DNA of 49,699 nucleotides, from positions 1 to 49,699 of the forward strand of contig CAMIWE010000011.1 in assembly GCA_946402335.1 (NCBI GenBank). Direction: 5' to 3'. A model generated the notes under the pieces. That model ran no database searches. It was not told the origin of the DNA and was given only the letters and a program-made list of their open reading frames with translations. Both the position numbers and the translations under genes were made by a program. This DNA comes from an uncultured Lachnoclostridium sp. (GTDB lineage: Bacteria; Bacillota; Clostridia; Lachnospirales; Lachnospiraceae). This document shows positions 8,985-20,765 of the stretch, one piece after another; the first letter of the stretch is position 1; the number at the start of each line of letters is the position of its first letter.

Positions 8985-9830
8985 TCATTGAAAAATGATC
9001 AGGAAGAATAAAATTAAAAGTCCGAGGCCGATACGGTAACGGCCGAAAGCCTTAAAATCATGTTTCTTAATATATTCGATCATCCAGCTGACCGTAACAT
9101 AGGCTACCAGGAAAGCCACGATCATGCCTGCAAGAAGGATGGCATACTGCATACCGTCGAAATCGAACCGGAACTTTACCAGCTTTAAAAGGCTGGCGCC
9201 GAAAATGGTAGGGATTTCGAGGAAAAACGTGAATTCCGTTGCCACTCCCCTGCTTGCCCCTAAAAGCATCGCACCGATAATGGTAATACCGGAACGGCTT
9301 GTGCCGGGGATCATTGCAAGTATCTGGAAACAGCCGATATACAAAGCCATTTTCATCGGAATCTGCCCGAGCGTCGTATAATTCGGGACGGAATCCTTCT
9401 GGTAATGTTCAATAACGAGAAATACGATTCCGTAAAAGATCAGCGTGATCATTACGGCTATCATACTGGCCCGTCCGTGAAACAGCGAATCCACCAGCGG
9501 ATCAAACAGAATTCCGAACGTCATGACCGGCACACAGGCGACCGCAATCTTAAGCCACAGATACAATTTCGGGCCTTTGATGCAGATTTTCCGGTCCGGG
9601 GTAAACCCAAGCGGCCAGAGCCTTCGGAAATAGATGAGAAGAACCGCTAAAACGGCGCCCATCTGGATTACGACCGTAAACATCTCGGCAAAGTGTTCAT
9701 CCTGCAGGCATTCCGGACGAAGGATCTGCTCAAAGATGAGCAAATGTCCGGTACTGCTGATCGGAAGAAACTCCGTGATGCCTTCCGTGATACCGAGGAT
9801 AACGATTTTTAAAAACTCGAAAAGATTCAT
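8985..9830 (-). CDS. uppP: Undecaprenyl-diphosphatase UppP (BacA)
   Basis: A 281-residue polytopic membrane enzyme that dephosphorylates undecaprenyl pyrophosphate, recycling the lipid carrier for peptidoglycan and other wall polymers. It can also give bacitracin tolerance. The two family motifs are present: EGITEFLPISSTGHL at about residues 15-29 and PGTSRSG with the catalytic arginine. Hydrophobic segments run through the whole length. Start ATG has only a weak AGAAGA site, so translation may depend partly on upstream genes. It lies 56 nt after the GH95 gene and just before spoIIIE. Confidence 0.96.
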   Translation of the reverse strand: MNLFEFLKIVILGITEGITEFLPISSTGHLLIFEQILRPECLQDEHFAEMFTVVIQMGAVLAVLLIYFRRLWPLGFTPDRKICIKGPKLYLWLKIAVACVPVMTFGILFDPLVDSLFHGRASMIAVMITLIFYGIVFLVIEHYQKDSVPNYTTLGQIPMKMALYIGCFQILAMIPGTSRSGITIIGAMLLGASRGVATEFTFFLEIPTIFGASLLKLVKFRFDFDGMQYAILLAGMIVAFLVAYVTVSWMIEYIKKHDFKAFGRYRIGLGLLILFFLIIFQ

Positions 9831-9886
9831 CGTCTTCTAAATGCATCCATTCCACCGGAATTCAGCATGAAAAGCGCCTTTCCGGG

Positions 9887-12118
9887 TTAATCTTCATAAA
9901 TCTCAAATCCTGCTTCCTCGCCGCGTTTCATATCAAGGATGAATTCTTTCGCCTTGTAATTCACGACGGCATGGTAATCGGCCAGATCCGCCCGTACGGC
10001 GAACATGATCAGCTTACCGTTTTTGAAATGCAGGTCATATTCCGCTCCGCCCTTGGCCCGAAGTCCGGTAATGGCACCTTCGCCGAAGGATTCGGGAAGT
10101 GCCGGAAGCAAAACAACTTTTCCGCAGGAATCATAGAAAAACGCTTCTCCGATCGCGGAAATCGCGCCGAAGTTACCGTCAATCTGGAAAGGCGGATGAT
10201 TATCTAACAGATTATCTAACGTGCTCCGCTTTAAAAGCGCGTACAAATGCTCCTCAAAATGTGCAGGATCACGTAATCTTGCATACAGATTCATAATCCA
10301 GGCACGGCTCCAGCCGGTATGCCCTCCGCCATAGTGAAGTCTGCGCTCCAATGTTGCGCGGGCTGCATCGAACAGGGTTTTGTCCGGGTCGTCCGCACGA
10401 ATCTGATCGGACGGAAATAACGCATACAACTGGGAAATGTGACGGTGTCCGGGCTCAAGTTCTTCATAATCCTCGGGCCATTCCATCACCTGTCCGTATT
10501 TACCGACACGGATCGGAGGGATCTTAGCAAGCAGTTCCTCGGTCTTTTTAAGAAACTCGTCGTCTTCTTCGGAGAGAATTTCCGAGGCCTTCAGATAATC
10601 CGTAAACAGATCTCTTAAGATCTGCATATCCATTGCGGAATTGAAGCACAGATGACCTTCCTCGCCGCTTGGAAGCCGGTAACTGTTCTCCGGGGAAAGG
10701 GAAGGACACAAAATTAACTGCCCGTCCTTTTCAAAAAGATAATCATGGAAGAACAATACCGATTCCCGCATAACGGGATACATTTCCTCCAGGAAATCCT
10801 CGTCTAACGTATACTCGTAATGCTTCCAGATATGGGTGCAAAGCCATGCCATGCCCATTACCCAGTACGTGGCCGGAATCCAGGCATCCTGCGGTGCCGT
10901 ATCGCCCCACATGTCGGTATTATGATGCGCAACCGTACCGCGGCAGTTATACATATCTCTTGCCGTTCTCTGGCCGTTTACGCACATCCGTTTCATCAGA
11001 TCGAATAACGGCAAATGACACTCGCCCATGCCGAGCATTTCGGCCGGCCAGTAATTCATTTCGGTATTGATATTGATCGTAAATTTGCTTCCCCACGGCG
11101 GATCCATATGCGGATTCCAGATGCCCTGCAGGTTGGCGGGAAGCGAACCTTTGCGGGAGGACGAAATCAGAAGATACCGTCCGTAATCAAAATATGTAAG
11201 AATCAAGCCGTTATCGGGCGCGTCCTTATGCAGCAGCTTTAACCGTTCGTCGGTCGGAACCTGTTCCATTTCCGCATCGCAGGAAAGCTTCAGTTTCGTA
11301 CGGGTGAAAACGGAACGGTAATCCGCAATATGACTTCCGAGCAGATCCCGGTAAGCCTTATTCCTTGCGGCATTCAATACTTTCTTAACCTCTGCCTGCG
11401 GATCCTGCGCACGGAAGGTTGTAAAAGCGGTAAACAACAGACAAACTTTGCAAACCTGCCTGCAGATCAGATATTCCCCGACGCAGTCCACGGTCCCACC
11501 CATATGAAACGAAGTAAGCCCCGCTGCAAACCGGTAATCCTCTCCTGCCATCGATCCAAGCGTATAAACCGTATCACGGTCATGATAAGCGCCGTCATAA
11601 AAGGTTCTGCGGCCAAATGTGACATCCACGTCGAACGGTTCCTCTTCGTCCGTAGAAAGCATGACAACCATTACGTCGTCGGGTGCACTGACGAAGATTT
11701 CTTCGCGGTAGGTAACTCCGTTCTTCGTCTTTTTCACTCTTGCTACGGCATTTTCAAGATCCAGTTCCCGCTCATAACCGGTCCAATCACCGGCTTCGGT
11801 CTTATACTGAATATGCAGTTCCCCGAGCGTCGAATAGGTTCGTTCACTCTGCGGAACGCCTGTAAAACTGTGAAGCAAAAGTTCTTCGGCTTCACGGATG
11901 CGGCCATCTAAGATCAACGTCCGAACACGGTCAAGATTATTTCTTGCATCCTGGTTTACGCGGTACATCGGACCGCCGTACCAGAGAGAATCTTCATTCA
12001 GCTGAATCTTCTCATAGTCCGTTCCGCCGAATACCATTCCTCCGAGACGGCCGTTGCCGACAGGCAATGCCTTATTCCAGTCGTTTCCTGCACTTTGTCT
12101 GTAAAATAAACGGCTCAT
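9887..12118 (-). CDS. Glycoside hydrolase family 95 (alpha-L-fucosidase/galactosidase type)
   Basis: A 743-residue cytoplasmic-looking glycosidase of family GH95; no signal peptide is visible. The N-terminal beta domain has ALPVGNGRLGGMVFGG and LNEDSLWYGG, both GH95 hallmarks. The (alpha/alpha)6 barrel includes NINTEMNYWPAEM, SPENSY and FQIDGNFGAISAIGE, which match the regions carrying the asparagine, glutamate and aspartate active-site residues of characterised GH95 fucosidases. Known members cut alpha-1,2-fucosyl or alpha-L-galactosyl links in plant polysaccharides or host glycans. Substrate cannot be told here. The ATG at 12118 is preferred. A GTG in frame at 12166 overlaps an upstream ribosome binding site and precedes a hairpin. 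It follows a GH2 gene by 54 nt, suggesting joint sugar breakdown. Confidence 0.9.
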   Translation of the reverse strand: MSRLFYRQSAGNDWNKALPVGNGRLGGMVFGGTDYEKIQLNEDSLWYGGPMYRVNQDARNNLDRVRTLILDGRIREAEELLLHSFTGVPQSERTYSTLGELHIQYKTEAGDWTGYERELDLENAVARVKKTKNGVTYREEIFVSAPDDVMVVMLSTDEEEPFDVDVTFGRRTFYDGAYHDRDTVYTLGSMAGEDYRFAAGLTSFHMGGTVDCVGEYLICRQVCKVCLLFTAFTTFRAQDPQAEVKKVLNAARNKAYRDLLGSHIADYRSVFTRTKLKLSCDAEMEQVPTDERLKLLHKDAPDNGLILTYFDYGRYLLISSSRKGSLPANLQGIWNPHMDPPWGSKFTININTEMNYWPAEMLGMGECHLPLFDLMKRMCVNGQRTARDMYNCRGTVAHHNTDMWGDTAPQDAWIPATYWVMGMAWLCTHIWKHYEYTLDEDFLEEMYPVMRESVLFFHDYLFEKDGQLILCPSLSPENSYRLPSGEEGHLCFNSAMDMQILRDLFTDYLKASEILSEEDDEFLKKTEELLAKIPPIRVGKYGQVMEWPEDYEELEPGHRHISQLYALFPSDQIRADDPDKTLFDAARATLERRLHYGGGHTGWSRAWIMNLYARLRDPAHFEEHLYALLKRSTLDNLLDNHPPFQIDGNFGAISAIGEAFFYDSCGKVVLLPALPESFGEGAITGLRAKGGAEYDLHFKNGKLIMFAVRADLADYHAVVNYKAKEFILDMKRGEEAGFEIYED

Positions 12119-12137
12119 TTTGTTCTTATTCCATCCC

Positions 12138-12161
12138 TCATGCCCGGTAAGCTCCGGGCAT
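12138..12161 (-). other. Possible 7-codon leader ORF inside a hairpin, upstream of GH95
   Basis: Right after the GH2 stop codon the minus strand has AAAAAGGAG, then 4 nt, then ATG opening a tiny frame MPGAYRA and TGA. It ends 19 nt before the GH95 start. The start and stop codons both sit in the arms of a perfect 9-bp hairpin (CATGCCCGG, 6-nt loop, CCGGGCATG, 12139-12162). No U-tract follows, so it is not a standard terminator. The strong binding site serves this mini-frame better than it serves GH95. Whether it is translated is unknown. Confidence 0.35.
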
Positions 12162-12172
12162 GGCACTCCTTT

Positions 12173-15277
<3,105 letters not shown>

Positions 15278-15282
15278 TCAGA

Positions 15283-17373
15283 TTAGTTTTCCTTCAGATC
15301 CTTCATGGAGAAGCTGAAGCGGCCCATCTTATCCTTGCCGAGACATACAACCTTAACAACATCGCCGAGGGTAAGAACATCCTCAACGTGATTGATACGT
15401 TCCTTGGCAATCTTGGAGATATGAATCATACCTTCCTTACCGGGTGCAAACTCAAGGAATGCGCCGAAGTCCTTAATGCTGACAACCTTGCCTTCAAGGA
15501 TCATGCCTTCCTCGAACTCGGTAACGATCGTCTCGATCATCTTGCGTGCCTTAGCCATTGCATCCGGATCGGTTCCGCAAATGGAAACGTTTCCGTCATC
15601 GGTAATATCAATCTTAACGCCGGTAGCGTCGATAATTGCGTTAATGGTCTTACCTCTCTGGCCGACAACATCACCGATCTTCTGCGGGTCGATAGACATC
15701 TGGATAATCTTCGGTGCATACTTGCTGACTTCCTTACGAGGCTCGGCAATTGCGGGCTTCATGCAGTTGTCCATGATGAAAAGTCTTGCCTCACGGCATC
15801 TTGCGATAGCGCCTTCAACGATCTGACGGGTAAGTCCGTGGATCTTAATATCCATCTGGATTGCGGTAATGCCTTCGGTCGTTCCGGTTACCTTGAAGTC
15901 CATATCGCCGAAGAAGTCCTCAAGGCCCTGAATATCGGTAAGAAGAACGAAATCGTCATCGGTCTCACCGGTAACAAGTCCGCAGCTGATACCGGCAACC
16001 ATACGCTTGATCGGAACACCTGCAGCCATCAGGGACATACAGCTTGCACAGGTCGAAGCCATGGAAGTCGAACCGTTAGACTCGAATGTCTCGGATACGG
16101 CACGGATTGCGTAAGGGAACTCCTCCTCGGAAGGAAGAACCGGAAGCAATGCTCTCTCAGCAAGTGCGCCATGGCCGATTTCACGACGTCCGGGGCCTCT
16201 GGAAACCTTCGTCTCACCAACGGAGTAAGCCGGGAAATTATACTGATGCAGGTAACGCTTGCTGACTACATTGTCATCAAGACCGTCAACCTTCTGCGCT
16301 TCGGAAAGCGGGGCAAGGGTAACGATATCGCAAATCTGCGTCTGTCCACGGGTAAACATCGAAGAACCGTGAACTCTCGGAATCAGGTCAACCTCAGCAG
16401 CCAGAGGACGGATCTCGGTGATTGCACGGCCGTCAGGACGCTTGTGATCCTTAAGGATCATCTTACGAACGGTCTTCTTTTCATACTGGTAAACTGCCTC
16501 GTCGATCAAAGGAAGCCACTCGGCATTGTCTGCAAAACGCTCGGCAAGAGTATCCTTCATGTTACGGATACGCTCTTCTCTCTCCTGCTTTTCAGGGGAG
16601 AACATCAGAACTTCCATATCGGCCGGAGGAACGATTTCCTTAATGGCTGCGAACAGCTCTTCGGGAATCGCGCAGCTCGTATAATCGTGCTTCGGCTTTC
16701 CGCACTCCGCAACGATCTTATCAATGAACTCGATGATCTTCTTGTTGGTTGCATCGGCAAGATAAATTGCCTCGATCATCGTAGCCTCGGGAAGCTCGTT
16801 AGCGCCTGCCTCGATCATGATAACCTTATCTCTTGTAGAAGCAACGGTCAGCTTGAGGTCACCCTTCTGGGTCTGCTCCTGGGTGGGGTTCAAAATGAAC
16901 TGTCCGTCGATCATGCCGACCTGCGTCGTAGCGCAGGGACCGTCAAACGGGATATCGGAAATGGCAACGGCAATTGCGGAACCGATCATGGCGGTAAGCT
17001 CAGGCGTGCACTCCGGATCAACGCTCAATACGAGGTTGTTGATCGTTACGTCATTGCGGTAGTCCTTCGGGAACAAAGGACGCATCGGACGGTCGATAAC
17101 ACGGGAAGTAAGGATTGCATTCTCGCTTGCCTTACCCTCTCTCTTGTTGAATCCGCCCGGAATCTTTCCGACTGCGTACATCTTCTCCTCATATTCAACG
17201 CTTAAGGGGAAGAAATCAATGCCGTCTCTCGGCTTTTCACTTGCGGTAGCGGTTGAAAGAACCATCGTATCGCCGTAGTGCATCAGTGCTGCACCGTTGG
17301 CCTGCTTGGCAACTCTGTCGATATCAACGGTCAGAGTGCGGCCGGCCAGTTCCATACTGAAACTTTTGTACAT
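15283..17373 (-). CDS. pnp: Polynucleotide phosphorylase
   Basis: A 696-residue PNPase, the phosphorolytic 3'-5' RNA exonuclease. Two RNase PH domains are separated by a helical linker. The second contains RVHGSSMFTRGQTQ and GPGRREIGHGALAERAL, and the active-site area DGLDD. The C-terminus has a KH domain (IGDVVGQRGKTINAI) and an S1 domain (GKVVSIKDFGAFLEFAPGKEGMIHISKI). The ATG at 17373 is chosen because AAAGGAG lies 6 nt upstream. A more distal start would add seven unlike residues. In many Firmicutes pnp follows rpsO directly. Here rpsO is 5.5 kb away with the folate and GH5 genes between. pnp has its own promoter at 17511-17519 and a leader of about 130 nt. Confidence 0.97.
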   Translation of the reverse strand: MYKSFSMELAGRTLTVDIDRVAKQANGAALMHYGDTMVLSTATASEKPRDGIDFFPLSVEYEEKMYAVGKIPGGFNKREGKASENAILTSRVIDRPMRPLFPKDYRNDVTINNLVLSVDPECTPELTAMIGSAIAVAISDIPFDGPCATTQVGMIDGQFILNPTQEQTQKGDLKLTVASTRDKVIMIEAGANELPEATMIEAIYLADATNKKIIEFIDKIVAECGKPKHDYTSCAIPEELFAAIKEIVPPADMEVLMFSPEKQEREERIRNMKDTLAERFADNAEWLPLIDEAVYQYEKKTVRKMILKDHKRPDGRAITEIRPLAAEVDLIPRVHGSSMFTRGQTQICDIVTLAPLSEAQKVDGLDDNVVSKRYLHQYNFPAYSVGETKVSRGPGRREIGHGALAERALLPVLPSEEEFPYAIRAVSETFESNGSTSMASTCASCMSLMAAGVPIKRMVAGISCGLVTGETDDDFVLLTDIQGLEDFFGDMDFKVTGTTEGITAIQMDIKIHGLTRQIVEGAIARCREARLFIMDNCMKPAIAEPRKEVSKYAPKIIQMSIDPQKIGDVVGQRGKTINAIIDATGVKIDITDDGNVSICGTDPDAMAKARKMIETIVTEFEEGMILEGKVVSIKDFGAFLEFAPGKEGMIHISKIAKERINHVEDVLTLGDVVKVVCLGKDKMGRFSFSMKDLKEN

Positions 17374-17510
17374 ACAGTACTCCTTTCTTTTCACGGAGTC
17401 CCCGTAACAACTGATAAACCGGTCACGCGGACAGGCTTGTCAGAAGTCACGGAGAAAAAGACCCCGCATGGTTATTTTTTTTATGTGCACAATAGTCCAC
17501 ATTCTTTTGC

Positions 17511-17519
17511 ATTATAACA
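17511..17519 (-). promoter_or_regulatory. Extended -10 promoter for pnp
   Basis: Minus strand TGTTATAAT, a TGn extension plus a perfect TATAAT. The predicted start is near 17504, about 130 nt before the pnp ATG. No strong -35 box is seen. The same TGTTATAAT occurs in the rimP promoter of this window. Confidence 0.6.
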
Positions 17520-17651
17520 TATCTCCTCATAAAATTCCATACGGAAACGAAAAAAAATACGCATTTCAAGCACGATTTCACATAAATTTCTCACATTTTC
17601 CGTCCATCCCCGCGGCAAATGCGAATGATTCTTAACAACTCCCCGAAAACA

Positions 17652-17687
17652 ATAAAAAACGGAGCCTTTCCGTAAGGAAAAACTCCG
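17652..17687 (-). terminator. Intrinsic terminator after the GH5 gene
   Basis: Seven nt beyond the GH5 stop the minus strand forms a 12-bp stem: CGGAG plus a U-rich arm and CC, tetraloop TTAC, then GG, an A-rich arm and CTCCG, with two G-U pairs. TTTTTTATT follows directly. This is the clearest intrinsic terminator in the window and closes the folT-folC-folC-GH5 unit. Confidence 0.88.
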
Positions 17688-17693
17688 CTGTTT

Positions 17694-19469
17694 TTAGGAA
17701 ATGGTAATGTCCGTGATCGTTAACGGACCATCCGATGCGATAATGATTCCGACACCGTCAAGGGATCCCTTAGCGGCAATCGTTTTATTGTAATTCTCGG
17801 CGGTCAGTTTGATCTCCTTTCCGCTTCCGGTTGCCTTGCAGCACCAGAAGTTTTTCGGGCTGACCGATGTGCCGCACTTGATCACGGCATTCCATCCGTT
17901 CACCGGGCTTCCGCCGTTATTCTTGACGGTAAAATCGCACTGGTAGCAATATTTGCCGCCTTCCATCCAGGTATTGACCGAAACGAGGGAAACCGTCAGG
18001 CTTCCGATCGTCTTTCGGAAGGATACGGCTTTCGGCGTTCCTTCGCCTCCGCTGTAGCTGGTCTCTGCCTGCTCAAGAATCTTCTCAAGTTCTTCTTCGC
18101 TGAATTCCGTCTTGCCGTGCAGAATCCGCACGAGCCAGTTCCCTTCAACCGAAAGGTCGTCCTCGGTAAATCCGCTCAGCTTTTTCACACCGTTTTTAAT
18201 AAGCGACGAGCTTTCGTTTTTATTGGCAAGGTTCCAGCAAATGTAGGAAACCTTGTATTGGTCCATGACAGCAACCCATTTGTTAGCTTCTTCGATATCG
18301 CAGCGCCCGTTTCCGGAAGCGTCCGTAATACCGTATTCGCTGACAAATACAGGCAATCCGGCCTTGATCGCGGAAACCATTTTTGCACGCAGATTATCCT
18401 TATGCGTTCCCGCATAGAAATGAAGCGCATACATCAGATTCGTGCCCTTCACGGGGTCCAGAGCTGCTTTGTCGACATCCTGGCTCCAGGTCGGCGTGCC
18501 GATAATGATGATCGCATCCTTTGCATTGGTCCTGATCACCGGAATAATCCGTTCGGCGTAACGTTTTATCTCGCTCCACTCCGTACCGCCGTTAGGCTCG
18601 TTGCAGATTTCATAAATGACATTATCATAGGAGCCGAATTCCGCGGACATCTCCTGAAAGAACGCCTCGGCTTCATCGGCAAATTTCATCGGTGTCAGGT
18701 CATGCAGGATGTGCCAGTCGATGATCACATACATACCGAGTTCGGTTGCATACTGTACACCGTTACGAACCGTCTTTTTAAGATTTTCCTTAACCGACGC
18801 GCCGCCGACGCAGTATCCGTTCTCGTCGGTATACATCGCAAGCCTTATGACGTTGGCGCCCCATTCATCCCGGATCGTTTTGAACGTATCGCGATTTACG
18901 TATTCCGGAAACCACTGCAAGCCATGGGTGCTGACGCCCTTTAACTGGTATTCCTTTCCGTTCGCATCAAGGATTTTCGTGCCTTGAACGCTTAATTTGC
19001 CGTGATTGGCAAAGGGCGTTCCTTCTTCGCTCTTCCAGTCGGGATCAATCGGCTTTTGTTCAACGACCAAAGTCGGTTGCGGCTTCGGGGTAACCGAAGG
19101 TTCGTCTGTCGGAGTAACATCAGGCGAACCGGAGGGATCGGGGGTAACCGTAACATTCGGATCCCCGGTCGGTTCCGGAGATATCGTATCGGAATATTCC
19201 GTAATATGGTCATGCGTATTGTCGTAAACCGTAATGCCTAAAATTCTGATTTCGGTGCCGACATGGAACCCTTTTTCAACGACTTTTCCGTCGATCGTCT
19301 CGCCATCCAGGTAGGCATGGTATTTCGTGACGGAATAAAGAATCGCATTGTATTGTTTCGTGCCGCCGTCCTTATAGTAAGAAGGGACCGGAACAAGCAG
19401 AACCAAAAGAGCAATCGCGATTCCGATCAGAATCCACTTCAAATTGCTGTTTTTTCCGGATTTTGCCAT
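17694..19469 (-). CDS. Membrane-anchored GH5 cellulase with C-terminal CBM2-like domain
   Basis: A 591-residue extracellular enzyme. Residues about 11-27 form one hydrophobic segment with no clear signal-peptidase site, so it is probably an N-terminal anchor. A module with KDGGT and LYSVTKYHAY follows (about 33-90), recalling short extracellular segments I remember from Lachnospiraceae membrane proteins. Then comes a Pro/Thr/Ser linker with repeated PDPSG/TPTDEP (about 97-135) and a GH5 barrel (about 150-440) with the acid/base in ICNEPNG (near 291) and the nucleophile in FVSEYG (near 377). The last 100 residues resemble CBM2 (NTWMEGGKY, VNGWNAVI, KNFWCC). It probably cuts beta-1,4-glucans at the cell surface. 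Its ribosome binding site lies inside the last folC codons, 3 nt after that gene, so it looks part of the folate operon. Confidence 0.9.
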   Translation of the reverse strand: MAKSGKNSNLKWILIGIAIALLVLLVPVPSYYKDGGTKQYNAILYSVTKYHAYLDGETIDGKVVEKGFHVGTEIRILGITVYDNTHDHITEYSDTISPEPTGDPNVTVTPDPSGSPDVTPTDEPSVTPKPQPTLVVEQKPIDPDWKSEEGTPFANHGKLSVQGTKILDANGKEYQLKGVSTHGLQWFPEYVNRDTFKTIRDEWGANVIRLAMYTDENGYCVGGASVKENLKKTVRNGVQYATELGMYVIIDWHILHDLTPMKFADEAEAFFQEMSAEFGSYDNVIYEICNEPNGGTEWSEIKRYAERIIPVIRTNAKDAIIIIGTPTWSQDVDKAALDPVKGTNLMYALHFYAGTHKDNLRAKMVSAIKAGLPVFVSEYGITDASGNGRCDIEEANKWVAVMDQYKVSYICWNLANKNESSSLIKNGVKKLSGFTEDDLSVEGNWLVRILHGKTEFSEEELEKILEQAETSYSGGEGTPKAVSFRKTIGSLTVSLVSVNTWMEGGKYCYQCDFTVKNNGGSPVNGWNAVIKCGTSVSPKNFWCCKATGSGKEIKLTAENYNKTIAAKGSLDGVGIIIASDGPLTITDITIS

Positions 19470-19472
19470 GGT

Positions 19473-20750
19473 TTAATCCTCTTCTTTTTTGTTCTTACCG
19501 AAAAATGTGCGGATCCGGTCGGTCATATACAAGGATCCGATGCACAGAATGACATCCTTGTCGCTGCCCTTCTTCAGGTATTTTGCAATCCATTCCTCCG
19601 GACTGTCCGTTCGTTTCAGATCAAATTCCTCACAAAGCTCCGCAAGGGTTTCTTCGGGGATTGAGCGTGGATGGTCAAAACGGAAGAAGGTAATATCGTC
19701 CGCAAATTCATCCATGATCGTAAGCATGCTGCGGTAATCCTTATCGGCAAGAATCCCGGTAAGAACGTGAATCTTTCTTCCGACAAATGCCGAGTTCGAG
19801 AAGAACTCTTCCGCTGCGGAAATACACTGCGGATTGTGGCCTCCGTCCAGGTAAACGGTCGGGCGCATATGCATCAGTTCCATCCGGGCAGGCCATTCCA
19901 CATTGGCCATACCGCGGATAATATCAATGTCGCTGATATAAAAGTCCATCTTATTGAGGACCATGATCGTTTCAATCGCAACCGCGCAGTTCTTCTGCTG
20001 GTGTCTGCCCAAAAGCTTTAACTCAATATCGTAATCACGGTAGCGGAAATGCTCAAATCCGTCAATCTTCGGAAGCGGCTTTATAAGCGCAAGGTCAATC
20101 GTATGCACCGGGGCATTTTTGCTTTCCGCGGTCTTCTCAAGTACTTCTACGGCTTCCGCGCAGGAAGGATACAATACAACGTCACAATCTTTCTTGATAA
20201 TGCCGGCCTTGGCTGCGGCAATTTCCGCAATCGTATTGCCGAGGATCGCACAATGATCAAGACCGATATTCATGATTACGCTGCATAACGGAGCCGGAAC
20301 GATATTGGTCGGATCATAAGTGCCGCCAAGACCGGTTTCCAGAACGACAATGTCGCATTTTTCGCGCTCGAAATACAAAAGCGCAATGATTGTAAGAAGT
20401 TCAAACTGGTTCGGCGCATCGGAAAGCGTATCCGTATAGTTCATTACCTCTGCGGCAATTTCGGTCAGCGCTTCCTTTGAAATCATCTCCCCGTTAATCT
20501 GAATCCGTTCCCGGAAATCATGTATAAAAGGAGAAGTAAACAGGCCCACACGGTATCCGGCTTCTTTTAAAACGGCATGCAGCATTGCGGAAACCGAACC
20601 TTTGCCGTTCGTCCCTGCAACGTGAATAACCCGGAGTCTTTCTTCCGGGTTACCAAAATGCTCCATTGTTTTTTTCATGCGGTATAAACCGGCAAACTGG
20701 GAAAAGAAACTTTTTGAAGTCAGTTTCGTCAGAATATCTTCGTAATTCAC
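19473..20750 (-). CDS. folC: Folylpolyglutamate/dihydrofolate synthase, copy 1
   Basis: A 425-residue FolC that adds glutamate to dihydropteroate and/or tetrahydrofolates, retaining folates in the cell. HVAGTNGKGSVSAML is the P-loop near residue 43. VLETGLGGTYDPTN is the Mg/ligand loop. LDGGHNPQC lies at the start of the C-terminal domain, and HPRSIPEE near the end. Start is GTG at 20750 with GAGG about 11 nt upstream. It follows the other folC copy by 15 nt. Two copies suggest a split of dihydrofolate-synthase and polyglutamylation roles, which cannot be assigned from sequence alone. Confidence 0.95.
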   Translation of the reverse strand: MNYEDILTKLTSKSFFSQFAGLYRMKKTMEHFGNPEERLRVIHVAGTNGKGSVSAMLHAVLKEAGYRVGLFTSPFIHDFRERIQINGEMISKEALTEIAAEVMNYTDTLSDAPNQFELLTIIALLYFEREKCDIVVLETGLGGTYDPTNIVPAPLCSVIMNIGLDHCAILGNTIAEIAAAKAGIIKKDCDVVLYPSCAEAVEVLEKTAESKNAPVHTIDLALIKPLPKIDGFEHFRYRDYDIELKLLGRHQQKNCAVAIETIMVLNKMDFYISDIDIIRGMANVEWPARMELMHMRPTVYLDGGHNPQCISAAEEFFSNSAFVGRKIHVLTGILADKDYRSMLTIMDEFADDITFFRFDHPRSIPEETLAELCEEFDLKRTDSPEEWIAKYLKKGSDKDVILCIGSLYMTDRIRTFFGKNKKEED

Positions 20751-20765
20751 GGTAAAATCAACCTC

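Larger units (their letters stand above)
17374..17693 (-). other. 320-bp gene-free spacer: GH5 terminator, pnp promoter and leader
   Basis: From right to left this holds the terminator of the upstream GH5 gene (17652-17687), then AT-rich sequence, the pnp promoter (-10 at 17511-17516), and a leader of about 130 nt. In the leader CTCCGTGA occurs twice, near 17450 and just before the pnp ribosome binding site. No open frame with a ribosome binding site was seen. In E. coli the pnp leader is an autoregulation site; whether this one is regulatory is unknown. Confidence 0.6.

Noticed and set aside
15388..17205. A 605-codon open frame on the plus strand
   Set aside because: It lies wholly antisense to pnp, has no ribosome binding site or recognisable domain, and its composition is what results from reading strongly biased codons backwards.
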